Shown: positions 34,793 to 47,679 of the stretch, piece by piece | Layout: each line of letters begins with the position of its first letter | Position numbering within the stretch: position 1 is the stretch's first letter | Assembly (NCBI RefSeq): GCF_001039355.2 | Contig: NW_019776016.1 | Location: forward strand, 64,001-128,000 | Length of the DNA: 64,000 nucleotides | Direction of reading: 5' to 3' | Origin: Lingula anatina | Lineage: Eukaryota > Brachiopoda > Lingulata > Lingulida > Lingulidae | Made by a program: the position numbers and the translations under genes | The notes under the pieces: model-generated | Seen by the model: only the letters and a program-made list of their open reading frames with translations | Databases searched by the model: none | Told to the model about the DNA's origin: nothing

Positions 34793-37700
34793 TAATTTTT
34801 GCCATAATTACCCCAAAAATATCTATACAAAAACAATGTTATCCACGCATTTTCATTTCCGTTAATCACGATGAAATCAATTTGTCGATTAGAAATCAAC
34901 AGATGTGACTTACTCTGATGCCACTTTTAATGGACGCAACATCAGCTTTACTTTGGCTTAAATCTCCCTGCAGAGCACTTATCTTGCTGGACATGTCCTG
35001 CTGCAAGTCCTGTAATATTATCATTTTATCATATTTCATTCCGTATAGATTAAATTGGTAGATTTCTGTATTAATATCAATTAATACATGACATTAATAT
35101 AGCAGCTGTATTAATATAATCGTCAGGAAATTGATTTTCTGTATATGCAGATTGCACGTTACAACGAATGAAGCTAAGGCCATACAAGTAATTTAAAGGG
35201 GGCCTTTTGAAATAACCTTTTTGGAAATTCTTTGTAAATAATTAGAGTATCAGATGCAGTTGTTGCAGATAAAACGTTGACGTCATCTACTGAAGTACTG
35301 GTTGACAACGTATACAGCTTAATAATGACAATATTTGCATAAATAAGTGCCCCAGAAAGGTTTACCGTTTTACTCTGGTCCAGCTTTGCTTCAAGAAGAT
35401 CCAGTCGATGCCTACTGCGTTCAATCGCGTCATTTAAACTGTGTCTGATACTGGAAAAATTCTGTTAAAATAGAACAAAAATTAAATGCCGGAGCTTAGG
35501 ATTAAACATGCTCTGTACACTGTCGCTTACGTCCAACAACAGGACAAATAAATTAATTATTTTTTTATATTCTTGATTTATCTTTGAAAACACTCTCACT
35601 GTTAGTAGTACCTATACATACTTGACATTTGCTTATTTTAAAGCCTCTGCCTAGAAAAAAAAAAGTATTATTATTATCATTTGCTTAACTTACTTGTCGC
35701 ATTAACTGCTCCAGCCTGTCCATCTTCCTAAAAGCCTCAGCTGTGCGGTTGTCGTTGTTATTTACCTTCCCACCCAATCTTTCCACTTCTGCCACCAGTA
35801 ACTATAATACGAAATGTCACATCTTTTATAAATTGAAGCTGTGCAAAATGCTACGACGATTATTTCTTTAACATACATGTATATGTATATGAGGGACAAA
35901 AATTACTGCAATACTCATTCGAATTTTTGCATTAATTCAACGAGCATCAGCAATATCTTTTTGCAGTTATCAAATGATATGTATCAATGCGTAAAATATT
36001 GAAAGAGATCTTTAAAAAAAACAGCTGCTGACTTCTTGTAGCAATTATAAACAAAGCGCGACAATTCAAGATGGCATCGATTCAATGAACACGAGAGGTT
36101 GCAACACTCACCTCGTGATCTTGCATTAGACTCTGAAATGAAAAGAAAAAATAATTTGTTACCAGTTTATGTAATGCAATTACCAAATATTACTTAAAGT
36201 TTAGAGAAAAAGTTCCTTTGGAGACATCATTTTATTTAATATATTCTGTACCCGTCTTACGCGTTTCCCGGAAACCATGATATTACACATGCCAAACGTG
36301 AGGATTAGGTGACGTGGTGTTTAATACCACAGGCAGGAAAATATTCAACAAAAAATCGCGTTTATTTAAAACAGAAAATGACATAAATACCGTTGCCCAT
36401 TCACACATGACAGTGATCCTATCAATGCAAATGAATCAGATTGCTAATACGCAAAACTACAAAATGTGTTTTTCTCTTGCCTTTAGATCATTAAAACTGT
36501 CATTCAGCAGTCGCTTGTATTCTACCAATTGCGCCTTTGTAGCCCCGTGCGATTGTGACAGATTCTAAAATACGAGCAGAATGTGGGTTCTTTCAATTCA
36601 CATTAAAAATTATCTTTCATAAAATTCACTCTTAATTTTAACTATTTAATTAGCATGCCAATTTTATTTTTTCATGTACGCTTCAAATATAACACCATTT
36701 AACATCTGAGATCACTGTGACGTCACAATGACAATCATCAAAGGGCTGTAAATTAAAAAAAGGCAGACATCTTGTATTTTGTGGTAGGCCCTATTACGCC
36801 CTTTTCACAAATACAATCAACACAAAAAATCTTATCTTTTATGATCTACTGGCTACAACTTAAATTCAAGATGACATGTAAATGTAATTACTTGTTATTA
36901 CTCAAAACAAATAAAGTTAATGTGTTACTCTTACTGTTAGATGGTTAAAAAAATCTTCCAGCTGCTGGACATGTTCTGCCAATTGTGCCTTTGTTTTCTG
37001 GTGCGCTTGTGTCAGATTCTAAATTGAGAACAGGATATCATGTGCTGCAGGTTCTCTCAATTCAATTTTTAAATTATCTTTTACAGTTTCAAGCATAATT
37101 CTGTGTGAAATAATCATGAACGGGTGCCAATTTTTTTTCAGACCTCTACTTATAAAATATCAAACCAAGCATGCGACAGCTGAGATTACTGTGACATCAC
37201 TATGACAACCATAGAAGGAATGCACATTTTAAAACCACAGCATGACATTTTGAAAAACACATCTTGTATTTTGTGTAACGCTTTTTCACATGTGCGATAA
37301 ACCGCATAGTAAAATTATTAACGTTTTATCATACACAGGCTTCAACTTCAAATCGAGGAGTGAAGGAATTGTTGATTCTATCAATATTTAAAAAAGTCCC
37401 GAATGACGTTTGACTCTTAACGATACTCACTTTAATTGAATCATTATAATGACCCATCAGTATGCGGCGTTCTTGTTCAATGCTCAGATCCTGGAAAATT
37501 AATATGAATACATATACAGTTATCCGTCTTAAATAGCCGTTCGGAACACGTAAAAGGTCGACGGCGGTGAATGACTATGTAGGCCTAGATTTCTAGAGCA
37601 TTTAAATCATGAATAGTAAAACTGAGGATTTTTTTTTTCAAAATTTTTTCAGAACAAAATGAGGTAATGAATAAGTTTCAGATGATTTGTGTATATTATA

Positions 37701-38254
37701 CATGTACGTTAGAAACAGATAAAAACAGAGATTACAGAGGACCTTTTTAAATAAAACCTACAAATGCACAAACAATACTCAAATATCCAGATTTTTTGTT
37801 ACACCCAGAAGACTTAAGTCTCTATTACACGAAAATTCTAAATTCTATTACACAAAAATTCTAGATTCAGCCATAATCTACGTACTTTTGTGGCGACCAC
37901 GAAGTACTGCTCAATAGCCGACATCACAGTACTGTTGAAAAGTCGAGATTTCAGCTCCGCTACGTCCCTGTATAATTTCGCTTCCTGTGACCTCAGTGGG
38001 CCCACAAGTATGAAACCGTACAGGAACAACCCAACGAAAACGAGCGAAACGACTCCGAAGACTATAGCGCAAGTCTTTATGGCCTTTCCTTTATTCGAGC
38101 TGGCCCAAGGGCAACGGCGTAGACGTTCCGACGCCCGCGTTTCGTGAGGCGTTAGGGAGTCGAAACTGGTTCGCGTTTTGTCCTCATAGTCGGAAGCGCA
38201 GGTGCTCCCCTTTTCCTTCCACTGTGATTCGGGGAAAACGTCCTCTCCCGACAT
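34519..38254 (-). CDS. Membrane-anchored coiled-coil protein B, 9 exons, tetherin-like topology
   Basis: Exons: 37886-38254, 37431-37490, 36935-37018, 36481-36564, 36112-36132, 35694-35801, 35366-35461, 34914-35009, 34519-34638. All are phase 0 and give 345 residues. It is collinear with protein A: cytosolic tail MSGEDVFPESQWKEK, membrane anchor IVFGVVSLVFVGLFLYGFIL, coiled-coil rod, and C-terminal GSTLLQASMTTLPLLFVSVF followed by APLFM and stop. The rod is shorter because the 96-nt exon is present once and there are no chimeric exons. The intron after 36481 has the same GC donor as in A. This is probably closer to the ancestral form. Coding differences from A are mostly substitutions with no frame disruption, so both copies look functional. 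Confidence 0.87.
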
Positions 38255-41200
38255 TGTCGTCCGACTGCTTTTACTTGTTGATGGTTGGTTAGGTTGAATT
38301 ATTCAACTGAAAAAACAAAAATAAATAAAATATCATCATCATCATTATCATCATTAGTATTTTAATATTTTTATTATTAATGATGAAAGTGTTCTACTGT
38401 CATCAATTAGTTTTAAAAAAAATTTAATAGATGAATAAAAATAGGTATCTTATTAACAAATGGACAAAAAGATGGCAAGATATTACATGAATATAACTAA
38501 AATTAAATGAACACATGAATAGACAGCTTTTTCCCAGCTGTAACATGTACTCCAATTCGCTTTTTAAATATTCAGGCTAAATGTTGAAGTCTTTTTTTAA
38601 ATAAACTTTTAAAAATTCCATATGTTTCTTTTTATTTGTAATAGGAACCCTGTCTTTTCTGAATGTCTTAACTATTTTTTATAATTGGACTTGGGCCAGT
38701 AAAGTTTGGTTCGGCTCTGTAAGTTGAAAAGGATTTGCCACCTGCTCAAGTTGTATGGTGCGTCCTATGATAAGACCGGGAAATTTACTGAGTCGGAATA
38801 TTTTTCTTCTGATGTCAGACTGCAAATAGCCTTATCTTTCACATTTGATAACACTGGCAGCAAAAATCACCGATACTAGTACATAAATAGTGTAACAGGC
38901 CCGTAGCCAGCAATTTCAAAAGGGGGGTTCTTTTTATGAATAGGCCCCTAAATGTACCTGAATAAAATTTTACGCAGAGGGGACTTTTTCTACGTGTAAA
39001 AGTCTTTTTCTACGGGTCTGTGTAAAAAAAAGTAGAGTCCTCGTTCAAAAAGCTACAGACCTACTATAACATAGGATGACTGGGTTAGCCCATGTGAAAA
39101 CCCCCTTAGCTCTGTCTAGCCTTTGTGGTTGCATCAGTTTTAAATCTACGATTTTAGTTTTAAATACATCTGACGAACTCACCATGTACGCGGGGAAATT
39201 AACCAGGTTTCGGTTTCATTAGCACACCTGATATGTTTCGTATTGGCTAATATCTACGCAGGCATGCTTTGCTGGCCTATCAAGCCATTTATAAATTAGG
39301 TCGACTTCCATACAGAAACATCCTTTGTGTAAAAGTTTTTTTACGAGGCGACTCGTACTTATTGTTATTATAATAAACTCCGCATTCTTGACCGGCTTTT
39401 CAGTCCAAATTGCTGCATTGAACTTAATAATAATGTTATATGTAATAAGTCGTTCATTAAGTCCACAGGTTTAAAGTATGCAGTGATCAAAGACCCCCAT
39501 CAGCCTAACCTACAAAGGCAATTTCTTCATCCAAAATGTCCAAACGTTTTGGTTTTTTGTAATATTCCAGACAGCTTATAACGAAAACTCGGTGAAAACG
39601 GTGATTTCACATCAGTCACATAGTTCTCATGTATCTAAATACTAAATACTGTATCTAAATCAATGTCCCTAGGGCCTATATGACTTAAACACTAACACTT
39701 CATTCTCCCCCCCCCCCTCCCCTCTAAACACACACCTCAATTCGCACCTGTCAACATAGTAAGTTATACGCTTTGAACACCCTCGAACTTTGAAGACTCA
39801 TTACTGCATTGGGCCCCTATTTTCTTAACTCGTACTAGTAATCAACTTCAATTCAGAAACATATTTTTGATACTGATGTTCGGTATTCGAACTCGTGACA
39901 CAGAGGCACCGTTTTTTTAAGATCGACATAGACTGATACTGCGCGCCCTCATGCAGAACCAACCGACGGAGAGGAATGGCGCTTGGATTTAAAACAGGAA
40001 TGAAAAGAAACAGTAGCCGCTCAACAAATCAACAAATCAGCTTTACCACGATTTCCTACATTCTAGATCATTCTACACAGGAATCAAACATGTTCAACCT
40101 GACTAACCTGCTTCGTCACCCTTCATAGAATGGCAGCAAAAGTTTGCATGTCCCTTAAATATCAGTAAACTAGCGAAACTCAGCGATCGAAACCATGACT
40201 AGTAAATATTTGCCACTGACTATTTTAAACCGTGCCCTAGGGTCAAGTTACAGCTCTCACTGCGCATGCCCCGGTCATTTCAATAATAGAAACTTCTCTC
40301 TGTTGTTATTTAGATGAATGTATTTTAGTGTTAACTTCTGAACAGGAGTGAAGTGACTGATTTGTAGACCTAAACTAGGCCTCGTCAGTTTCTAATCTCG
40401 GTTTAGAAAGTAAAGCAAACCAGCAATCAAATGCACTTAGAGAATCGATGTGTTTCAGGTTCCCATTTTACAGGGGGATTCCCCGCCAAGAACTGCTGAC
40501 GGTAGTTATTTTTAAGATGTCGTTTTTTATTTTGAAGTATTAATAGAACTGCGGATGACAGTAATTTTTAAGATGCTTCTTTTATTTTGAAGTAATAATA
40601 TGTGCTAATTAGTTTTTATTTCCTTTTTTCTGACTTCCGATCTTAGGGAGAAATTATAACGCTTATTGAGGACCCCAATGCGCGAAAAATAGGCCCTACA
40701 CCTAGAACGTGGTAGGCTATTTCACGGGAAGGTTTGACCATGTTTTATTTGCTGGGCAACACATAGGGCCTACTGATATCAAACACACACACACACACAC
40801 ACACACCTAAGACCCAGTATGATTCTTGAGCACTAGATAATATAATTGTTCTTCGAAATTCCTTGCATCTTTTTTAGTTTGGGCCAATTAACAGGCAGAA
40901 GCTATCTCAGTAAATTGGCTTGGTATTTTGGTAGAACAAAGTTTAGGCCTATATTGTGGTAAAATCGGGCTGTAAATTACTCAGTCATCGATTACCTGTA
41001 CAGTGTGTCCCTCCCGCTCTGTCATCCATGTTTTTAAAATAATGTTACATACTCATTTATTCATTCATTAATTTTAACAGAGACAGACCAAATGCGGTAA
41101 CATGTACAGTAGTTAAAAAAAAAGAAAAAAAAAAAAAAAAACGAAAGTAATCAACGCAATTGGTAGTGAAGTACAGTTTGTAGAAATATCAAACCATCAT

Positions 41201-42165
41201 TTAGAAATTTGGTACATACATGCTAAACATTGGAATCAAAATCTGGAGAACCACACATAAAAAAAAAAAAAAAAGAAGAGAAGAAAAAAAAAACACCCGG
41301 TGTAAGACCCTCTTTCGGGGCAGCGTACATACATATTTTGTCTATGAGAACGATCGTCAATAAATTGCTCGACCACGGATACCTTAATCGTCTATGAACT
41401 GCATGTATAATTAAAGTACAGTACGAACAGTTACTCTGACCCTACCTGAAATTGCTGACACTGTTGGCTTCTTCGATGTTGTTTCACTTTCTAAAACGGT
41501 ACAGAGTTATCTGCTCTGAGCTTTCCTCTTCACAAACTTCACACTGGTAAAAACACAATTGCCAGCAGCTCTTGTAAGCTACGTAACTGTAGTCCTAACC
41601 GGCAATAGGCCTATTAAAAGCAAGCACGTTCTGAAACAAACATTTTTAGAATCTACGCATGCTCAAAGCGACCGAATTAGTTCTGGAATTTTTTTAAGGG
41701 TATTCCCCTTTGTGGTAAATAATGCTTACGTAATGCTGACTTATCTACCGGTTAATTTCAGGTATCAAACATGCGCCCAATAAAGCTAAAGTTCGGTTTC
41801 ATCATTATTCATATTATGACAACTGACAGTATTTAAGCCAATCTAGAAATGAAGCGTGAGTCTCAATCGTCCCAATTCATCCCCTGTTTATTTTCCGTGA
41901 CTCCGTCAATCAATCCAATTTGTTGCCTATAAAGGATGATATATTTATTTATGGTCATTGCAGATTTCATTTTCTGTGATCACTGAGTTTTGTGTTCCAT
42001 TCTGCTTGTTCCTGTGATAGACATCTCCACTCGACCCCTCCCCCCCACCTCCCCCCTCGTAATGTAAAACAGCATGTTGCACTCCCCCATCACCTCCCTC
42101 ATCGATATGTCTGATTTCGATGATAACATAACATGCAGTGGCGTAAAAATATCAAACCTAAACAA
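38255..42165 (-). other. Upstream region of coiled-coil gene B
   Basis: This is collinear with 28061-32286. It has the 5' UTR acceptor at 38307-38309 and a candidate non-coding exon whose donor follows 41446. A ~300-bp segment at 40805-41100 is specific to this copy. No other gene is supported. Confidence 0.4.
38896..39022. mobile_element. Short inverted-repeat element, present in both segment copies (B)
   Basis: The ends CAGGCCCGTAG and CTACGGGTCTG match those of the element at 28697-28793. An internal repeat of ctttttctacg makes it slightly longer. Confidence 0.6.
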
Positions 42166-42886
42166 ACAAACAAACAAAATTAATCAAGCGAAACAAGACC
42201 CAGCGTACGCAATCAAGATGACCGTTATCTACAGCACAAGGAATATCGCACACACAAACAGTCCTACTGTAATTCATTGTGGTAGCGATCTACATCACAC
42301 TAATTTCACTACTCACCCAAACCCAATACCGAGGTGCATTTTCCCACGAAAAAAATTTCAAAAAAATTGAATTGAATGAATTCCAAGTTGTATTTAATTT
42401 TTTAAAATATATATATTGTATAGAATAAAAATCCGTCTCAATTTTACACTACATTTACATTTAATTTTAACCATGCTTATACATTCTGTAAGGAGCCTAA
42501 ATAGTAACTTATGTTCCGGTAACGTATGTTCTGAGTCATATAATTTTAATTTCATATCGAGTTCGGATAAATTTTGTAGGGATTCATTCATGGTAAATAA
42601 CATATGACGTAAGGTGGTTTTTATAAAAATTGAAACTGTAATTTGAGGGGCTTAATACTACGTACCATCAGACATTTTCATTTTGCCCAAGTAGGACCTA
42701 TTTGGTGCAATAGGAAACAGGGTTTGTGCTGCTTTCTGAAAAATATATTGTTATTCCATGGTAGTTTGACGTTTCTGATAAAATATTTGGACCACGGATG
42801 CAATAGTTTATTTTATGCTTACTTTACTGTCGGTGGGGTGTATCCTCCTTGATAATATTCAGTGACAAGCAAACTAACGTCGCTCA
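42166..42886. other. Unannotated stretch between segment B and the tandem duplication
   Basis: It contains an AAAC tetranucleotide run near 42160-42178 and AT-rich DNA. Open frames here are short and have no splice or motif support. Confidence 0.4.
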
Positions 42887-44774
42887 AAAAAAAGAGAAAA
42901 AAATTAATTGCTCTATACAAAAGATTATCATAACTTTTTATAACGTTATACTTGTAGGAGATAAATTAAAGAAAAAAAAACCGTGATGATTGAATTTTCA
43001 AAGTGAGTAAAACGTTTTTGCATTTGTGACAGTAACGTATTGTTATGTCCCTTTGTGGGGTTAGACGATGGATTATTTTTTATTAACTGTATTCAAGGTT
43101 TCAGTATAGTGAAACGTTGATACAAACTTCTTCATTAGGGGCCCAAAAGTAATCATAAACATACTATCACTGTCTTAAAACTGATATTTAGAGGGAAGAA
43201 AGACAGCAAGGCAGTGTACATGTACATGTACAAATGAAATAGCATCCGCAATGCAGATCACGTTTTATAAAAGCTCATTATATTAAATAAGTTAGTTAAT
43301 TTCAAACTAATTAATGGGAATGGAAGAGACCTTGGTCACGGGAAGCACGTATCAAGATTTGGAGAGCACATTGAAAAATTGAATTGATTTGGAGAGCAAA
43401 TTGAAAAATTGAATTAAATTAAATAAGTCAGTTAATTTCAAACTAATTAATGGGAATGGAAGAGACCTTGGTCAAGGGAAACACGTATCAAGATTTGCAG
43501 AGCACACTGAAAAATTGAATTTTATATATAATACTGATGTTAAGATATGAACAAATCAACAAAATAAAGGTGCAAAATAAATGAAAACAAACTTTTGAAA
43601 AAGAAAACATTCAATCAAGTTTCTTTCCTTTAGCTGTTATTTACTTACAGAGTAAAATGTAACAACAACAACAACAACAATAATAATAATAATAAACCGA
43701 TTCTTTTCAACAGATTTCAGGTTTCGCAGAAAATGCACGGCGACTGCGCGTATTAAAAACTTGGTTTGATAACGTATCGCACAGAAGACGCACGGCGACT
43801 GCCATAAGCCTTGATTACATTTCTACGGGCGTGCGATTTTTTAAATCGTAAAGAACTACGCCGAGTATGTCTACATTACATGGCCTTAAATTCGTACGAT
43901 TTCGTGCTATGTCGCACAGCCACCGTCTATCTCCGCTCAGACGCCGTACGAAAAGGGTATTACGGGCAGTATACGTTCACCGTACGGGCATCGCATTTCA
44001 AATGTAATCTAGGCTTTAGACTAAAGGAATTGAAACACTTATGTGGTTAGAATAAGGACACGCATTACTTCAAATGAATTACATGTTTAAAAGATGCTTA
44101 CTTTGTTGTAATGCTTCATTAAACCAACAAAGCTGAGAGGAAAAAAGACCAAAACAGGTTCAACCAATATCAATATCGCGTAAGTCCACAGAGCTATGCC
44201 CGTACGAGGAATGTGCATTACCAACAACAAGAATGCTGCCGCCTATGGGTTGAAAAATAAATGTTTTAACTTCACACAATCATAGAGACTACTGAGGACG
44301 TACATCAATCTGCACGTCAACCACCTGACTCTGCACGGACGCGACAGGAAACGGATTTTCAACCAATATACGTGCACCGTACATTTTGCATATCATCACA
44401 TAATAATAATTAATTTAATTAATGATCATTACGTTAAAACACAATACCTTCTTGAAACATCAAAGTAGGTTTGATAGCCTAAGTTGAAGTGTTTGTTAAT
44501 GATAAACGCAAGAGCTTCTTGGAACCCTTAAACAAAGTTTGATAGACTGATACGTGTGTGTTAATGATTATTATCATGGATGTTTCATGGAATTTAAATT
44601 AGTGTGGCACTGGGTAATATAAAGAGATAAATGCAACATGCTCACATAATAGGGAGCATGCATTAATTGAGAAAATATAAAATGATGCCAAAGATAAAAA
44701 ACAAAATTGTTTGTTGACGTTATCAGGGTTTGACGTTCAAGTATATTTAAACGTGTGACAATTGTCATCGGTCA

Positions 44775-44784
44775 TATATATAAA
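44775..44784 (+). promoter_or_regulatory. TATA box of distal first exon, protease gene
   Basis: TATATATAAA lies ~20-30 bp before the block cttcatcgctgctttatt that is conserved between both tandem copies. The start codon follows ~130 bp later at 44914. Confidence 0.55.
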
Positions 44785-44913
44785 GACCTGGGCCATCTTC
44801 ATCGCTGCTTTATTTAGGAAGCTTTGAACATTGTCAAGAAGATTGACTGGGATAGAGAGACATAGGTTGGGTGGATGCAAAGTCCTTGGGGAAGACTCAG
44901 ATAACTGCTAAAC

Positions 44914-44916
44914 ATG
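44914..44916 (+). CDS. Alternative distal start codon exon of the protease gene
   Basis: The sequence aaacATG is followed directly by the donor GTAAGA, so this exon contributes 5' UTR and only the initiator codon in phase 0. It duplicates 48574-48576 and could splice to the exon at 50742. Confidence 0.55.
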
Positions 44917-45516
44917 GTAAGATATTTGAATTCTTTAAACATCAAATCTTTTAGTAAAGAACCGTTTATGATAAAACAATACTCCCGAGCCCAATATAGA
45001 GATACTATTGATTCTCAATTACGCCCTTGAAAATATACATATTTTAGGTGCACGGATAAGAAACAATTTTTGATAAATTGAGGGTTCCATATAAAAAGTC
45101 TGTAGCAAAAATTCACTCGTGGAACCACGCAGAATAAAAAAATAATTCATCGTCTTACCCTCAAAAGAAACATACATTTCTGTCACAGTTACAAATCTTT
45201 AAGCCGAGGAAATGAGTATTTACTTAAAAAATTCAATCAGCACGGATTTGCTTTTTTATTTTCTACAGGTAAAACGACGTAAAAACATGATGAATTGATA
45301 AGATAAATTTCCAATAAACCATAATAGAAACAGTATGTAGATGTAAGGTTGAAATAGTCGTGGATTTTTGTTCTATATACATGTTTTTGAAAAATTAATA
45401 CTACATCGACTTAATTCACTTTTATTATTGGAGAATTCAGCTCGTGACATGCACCTCTGTATTGGGTTTTGGTGTATAGCTTTATGAAACATCAAGCCAT
45501 AAGTGGCGTAGTTCTA

Positions 45517-45960
45517 GATATAATAATTAACACGTCTTGATGTTTTATTTCAAACGTGCCTTAATAATTAACACAATATATTGATATTTGATTTCAAACG
45601 TGCATTAATAACTAATACAATATTTTGATGTTTTGTTTCAAACGTGCGTTAATAATTAATATAATATCTAGTTACTTTATTTCAAACGTGCGTTAATAAT
45701 TGACGCAATATCTTTTTGATGTTTGATTCCAGCCCTACGTTAATAATTTAATTAACACGATATCTTAAAGTTTTATTTCAAACGTCCGTTAATAATTAAC
45801 CCTGGGTCTTAAAACATTAAATTAAGGGGTATAGACTCAAGCGTTCGTTAATGATTAACAGAATACCTTAATTCTTAAAACAGTAAACCAATTGGCAAAG
45901 ACTCAAAAGTGCGTTAATAATTAACACGATGCCTTAATTGATTCTTTAAACGGGCATACA
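45517..45960. repeat. Degenerate ~55-60-bp minisatellite, tandem copy 1
   Basis: The core ttcaaacgtgcgttaataattaac recurs about eight times with decay toward the right end. It lies in intron 1 of the protease gene when the distal promoter is used. Confidence 0.8.
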
Positions 45961-47104
45961 AAGCGATTTTAGTTGGAAATTTTACAAAAACATCACATTC
46001 AACAACATCAATCACTCCACATAAACAAGATTTATTCAAATTCAACGTCAAACGCGCGCCCAGTGCCTAGAAATAAGGAACTCAATATCGCATTTACACC
46101 CTGCGATCGTAACTTACCTTGCATATACGTGATTGAGATACTAGCTTATGAATGAAAAAAAGAGAAAACAATTAATTGCTCTATACAGAAGATTATCATA
46201 ACTTTTTATAACGTTATACTTGTAGGAGATAAATTAAAGAAAAAAAACCGTGATGATTGAATTTTCAAAGTGAGTAAAACGTTTTTGCATTTGTGACAGT
46301 AACGTATTGGTATGTCCCTTTGTGGGGTTAGACGATGGATTATTTTTTATTAACTGTATTCAAGGTTTCAGTATAGTGAAACGTTGATACAAACTTCTTC
46401 ATTAGGGGCCCAAAAGTAATCATAAACATACTATCACTGTCTTAAAACTGATATTTAGAGGGAAGAAAGACAGCAAGGCAGTGTACATGTACATGTCCAA
46501 ATGAAATAACATCCGCAATGCAGATCGCGTTTTATAAAAGCTCATTATATTAAATAAGTTAGTTAATTTCAAACTAATTAATGGGAATGGAAGAAACCTT
46601 GGTCAAGGGAAGCACGTGTCAAAATTTGGAGAGCACACTGAAAAATTGAATTTTATCAACAAAATTGAATCAACAAAATAAAGGTGCAAAATAAATGAAA
46701 CCAAACTTTTGAAAAAGAAAACATTCAATCAAGTTTCTTTCCTTTAGTTGTTATTTACTTACAGAGTAAAATGTAACAATAATAATAATTATAATAAACC
46801 GATTCTTTTCGACAGATTTCAGGGTCATTTCGCAGAAAATGCACGGCAACTGCGCGCATTAAAAAAAAACTTGGTTTGATAATGCATCGCACAGAAGACG
46901 CACGGCGACTGCTATAAGCCTTGATTACATTTCTACGGGCGCCGTGCGATGAAATTGTACATGCGATTTTATTATTTTTTTAATCGTAGAGAGCTACGTG
47001 TACGCCGAGTATGTCTACATTACATGGCCTTAAATCCGTACGATTTCGTGCTATTTCGCACAGCCACCGTCTAACTCCGATCAGTCGCCGTGCGATAAGG
47101 GTAT

Positions 47105-47438
47105 TAAGCCTAGGTCCCAACTACGTTTTCCACGCACGGTTTTTAGGTTCCTTGCGTCCGGCTAGGACGTAGCTAGACCGCACGTAGCGGCTGTTGATCA
47201 TGCCGAAAAGTTTCTACGTGCTGTTTGCGTCCTCCAAAAGTCGCACGATGGACGTGCTCCTCACGCACGAACTCCCACGTTTTCCCCATTTTTGGCCGTA
47301 GACCACACGTAGCAGCCCATACTTTCGGTTGGGACCTAGGCTTTACTTGATTCCCTCCCTGCCATTTAGCTACGTCCTAGACGGACGCAAGGAACCTAAA
47401 AACCGTGCGTCCAAAACGTAGTTGGGACCTAGGCTTTA
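47105..47438. mobile_element. Fold-back element with long terminal inverted repeats
   Basis: The left end AAGCCTAGGTCCCAACTACG and its reverse complement at the right end flank a further inverted block (ACGCACGGTTTTTAGGTTCC). A second right-end copy (GTTGGGACCTAGGCTTTA) lies internally near 47330, so the insertion looks nested or internally duplicated. Tandem copy 1 has the empty site (gggtattacgggcag). Confidence 0.85.
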
Positions 47439-47511
47439 TGGGCAGTATACGTGCACCGTACGGGCAACGCATTTAAAATGTAATTTAGGCTTTAGACTAA
47501 AGGAATTGAAA

Positions 47512-47679
47512 CAGGGGCGGATTTAGGCCGTTTTCTGGGTCTTCTGGAAGGCGGTCAGATTTTCAAGTTTACATTGTCAGCCATCTAATGTTTTCTGTCA
47601 GAAGACGGTCAAAAATGGAAGATGGATCAACAAAGATAATTTGGAAGACTGTCAGAATATATCTCTGGATCCTCCCCTG
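47512..47679 (+). mobile_element. MITE family 1, copy 4
   Basis: The 168-bp element lies in the second tandem promoter copy. TGAAA flanks both sides. The empty site (attgaaacacttatgtgg) is preserved in the first tandem copy near 44030. Confidence 0.9.

Larger units (their letters stand above)
33480..42165. repeat. Segmental duplication copy B (~8.7 kb)
   Basis: This is the direct-orientation counterpart of 21520-32285. It lacks the three MITE insertions of copy A at otherwise matching empty sites. It has its own insert of ~300 bp near 40805-41100 that copy A lacks. Confidence 0.93.
42887..46155. repeat. Tandem duplication carrying promoter and first exon, copy 1
   Basis: It is direct and immediately adjacent to 46156-49777. 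Both start in attaattgctctatac and end in gatactagcttatgaatga. Copy 1 has an internal ~137-bp repeat at about 43283-43520 that copy 2 has once. It lacks the two transposon insertions seen in copy 2. Confidence 0.93.

Noticed and set aside
43811-44050. Plus-strand frame of 79 codons in tandem copy 1
   Set aside because: The duplicate in copy 2 is broken by indels, and it has no splice context or known motif.
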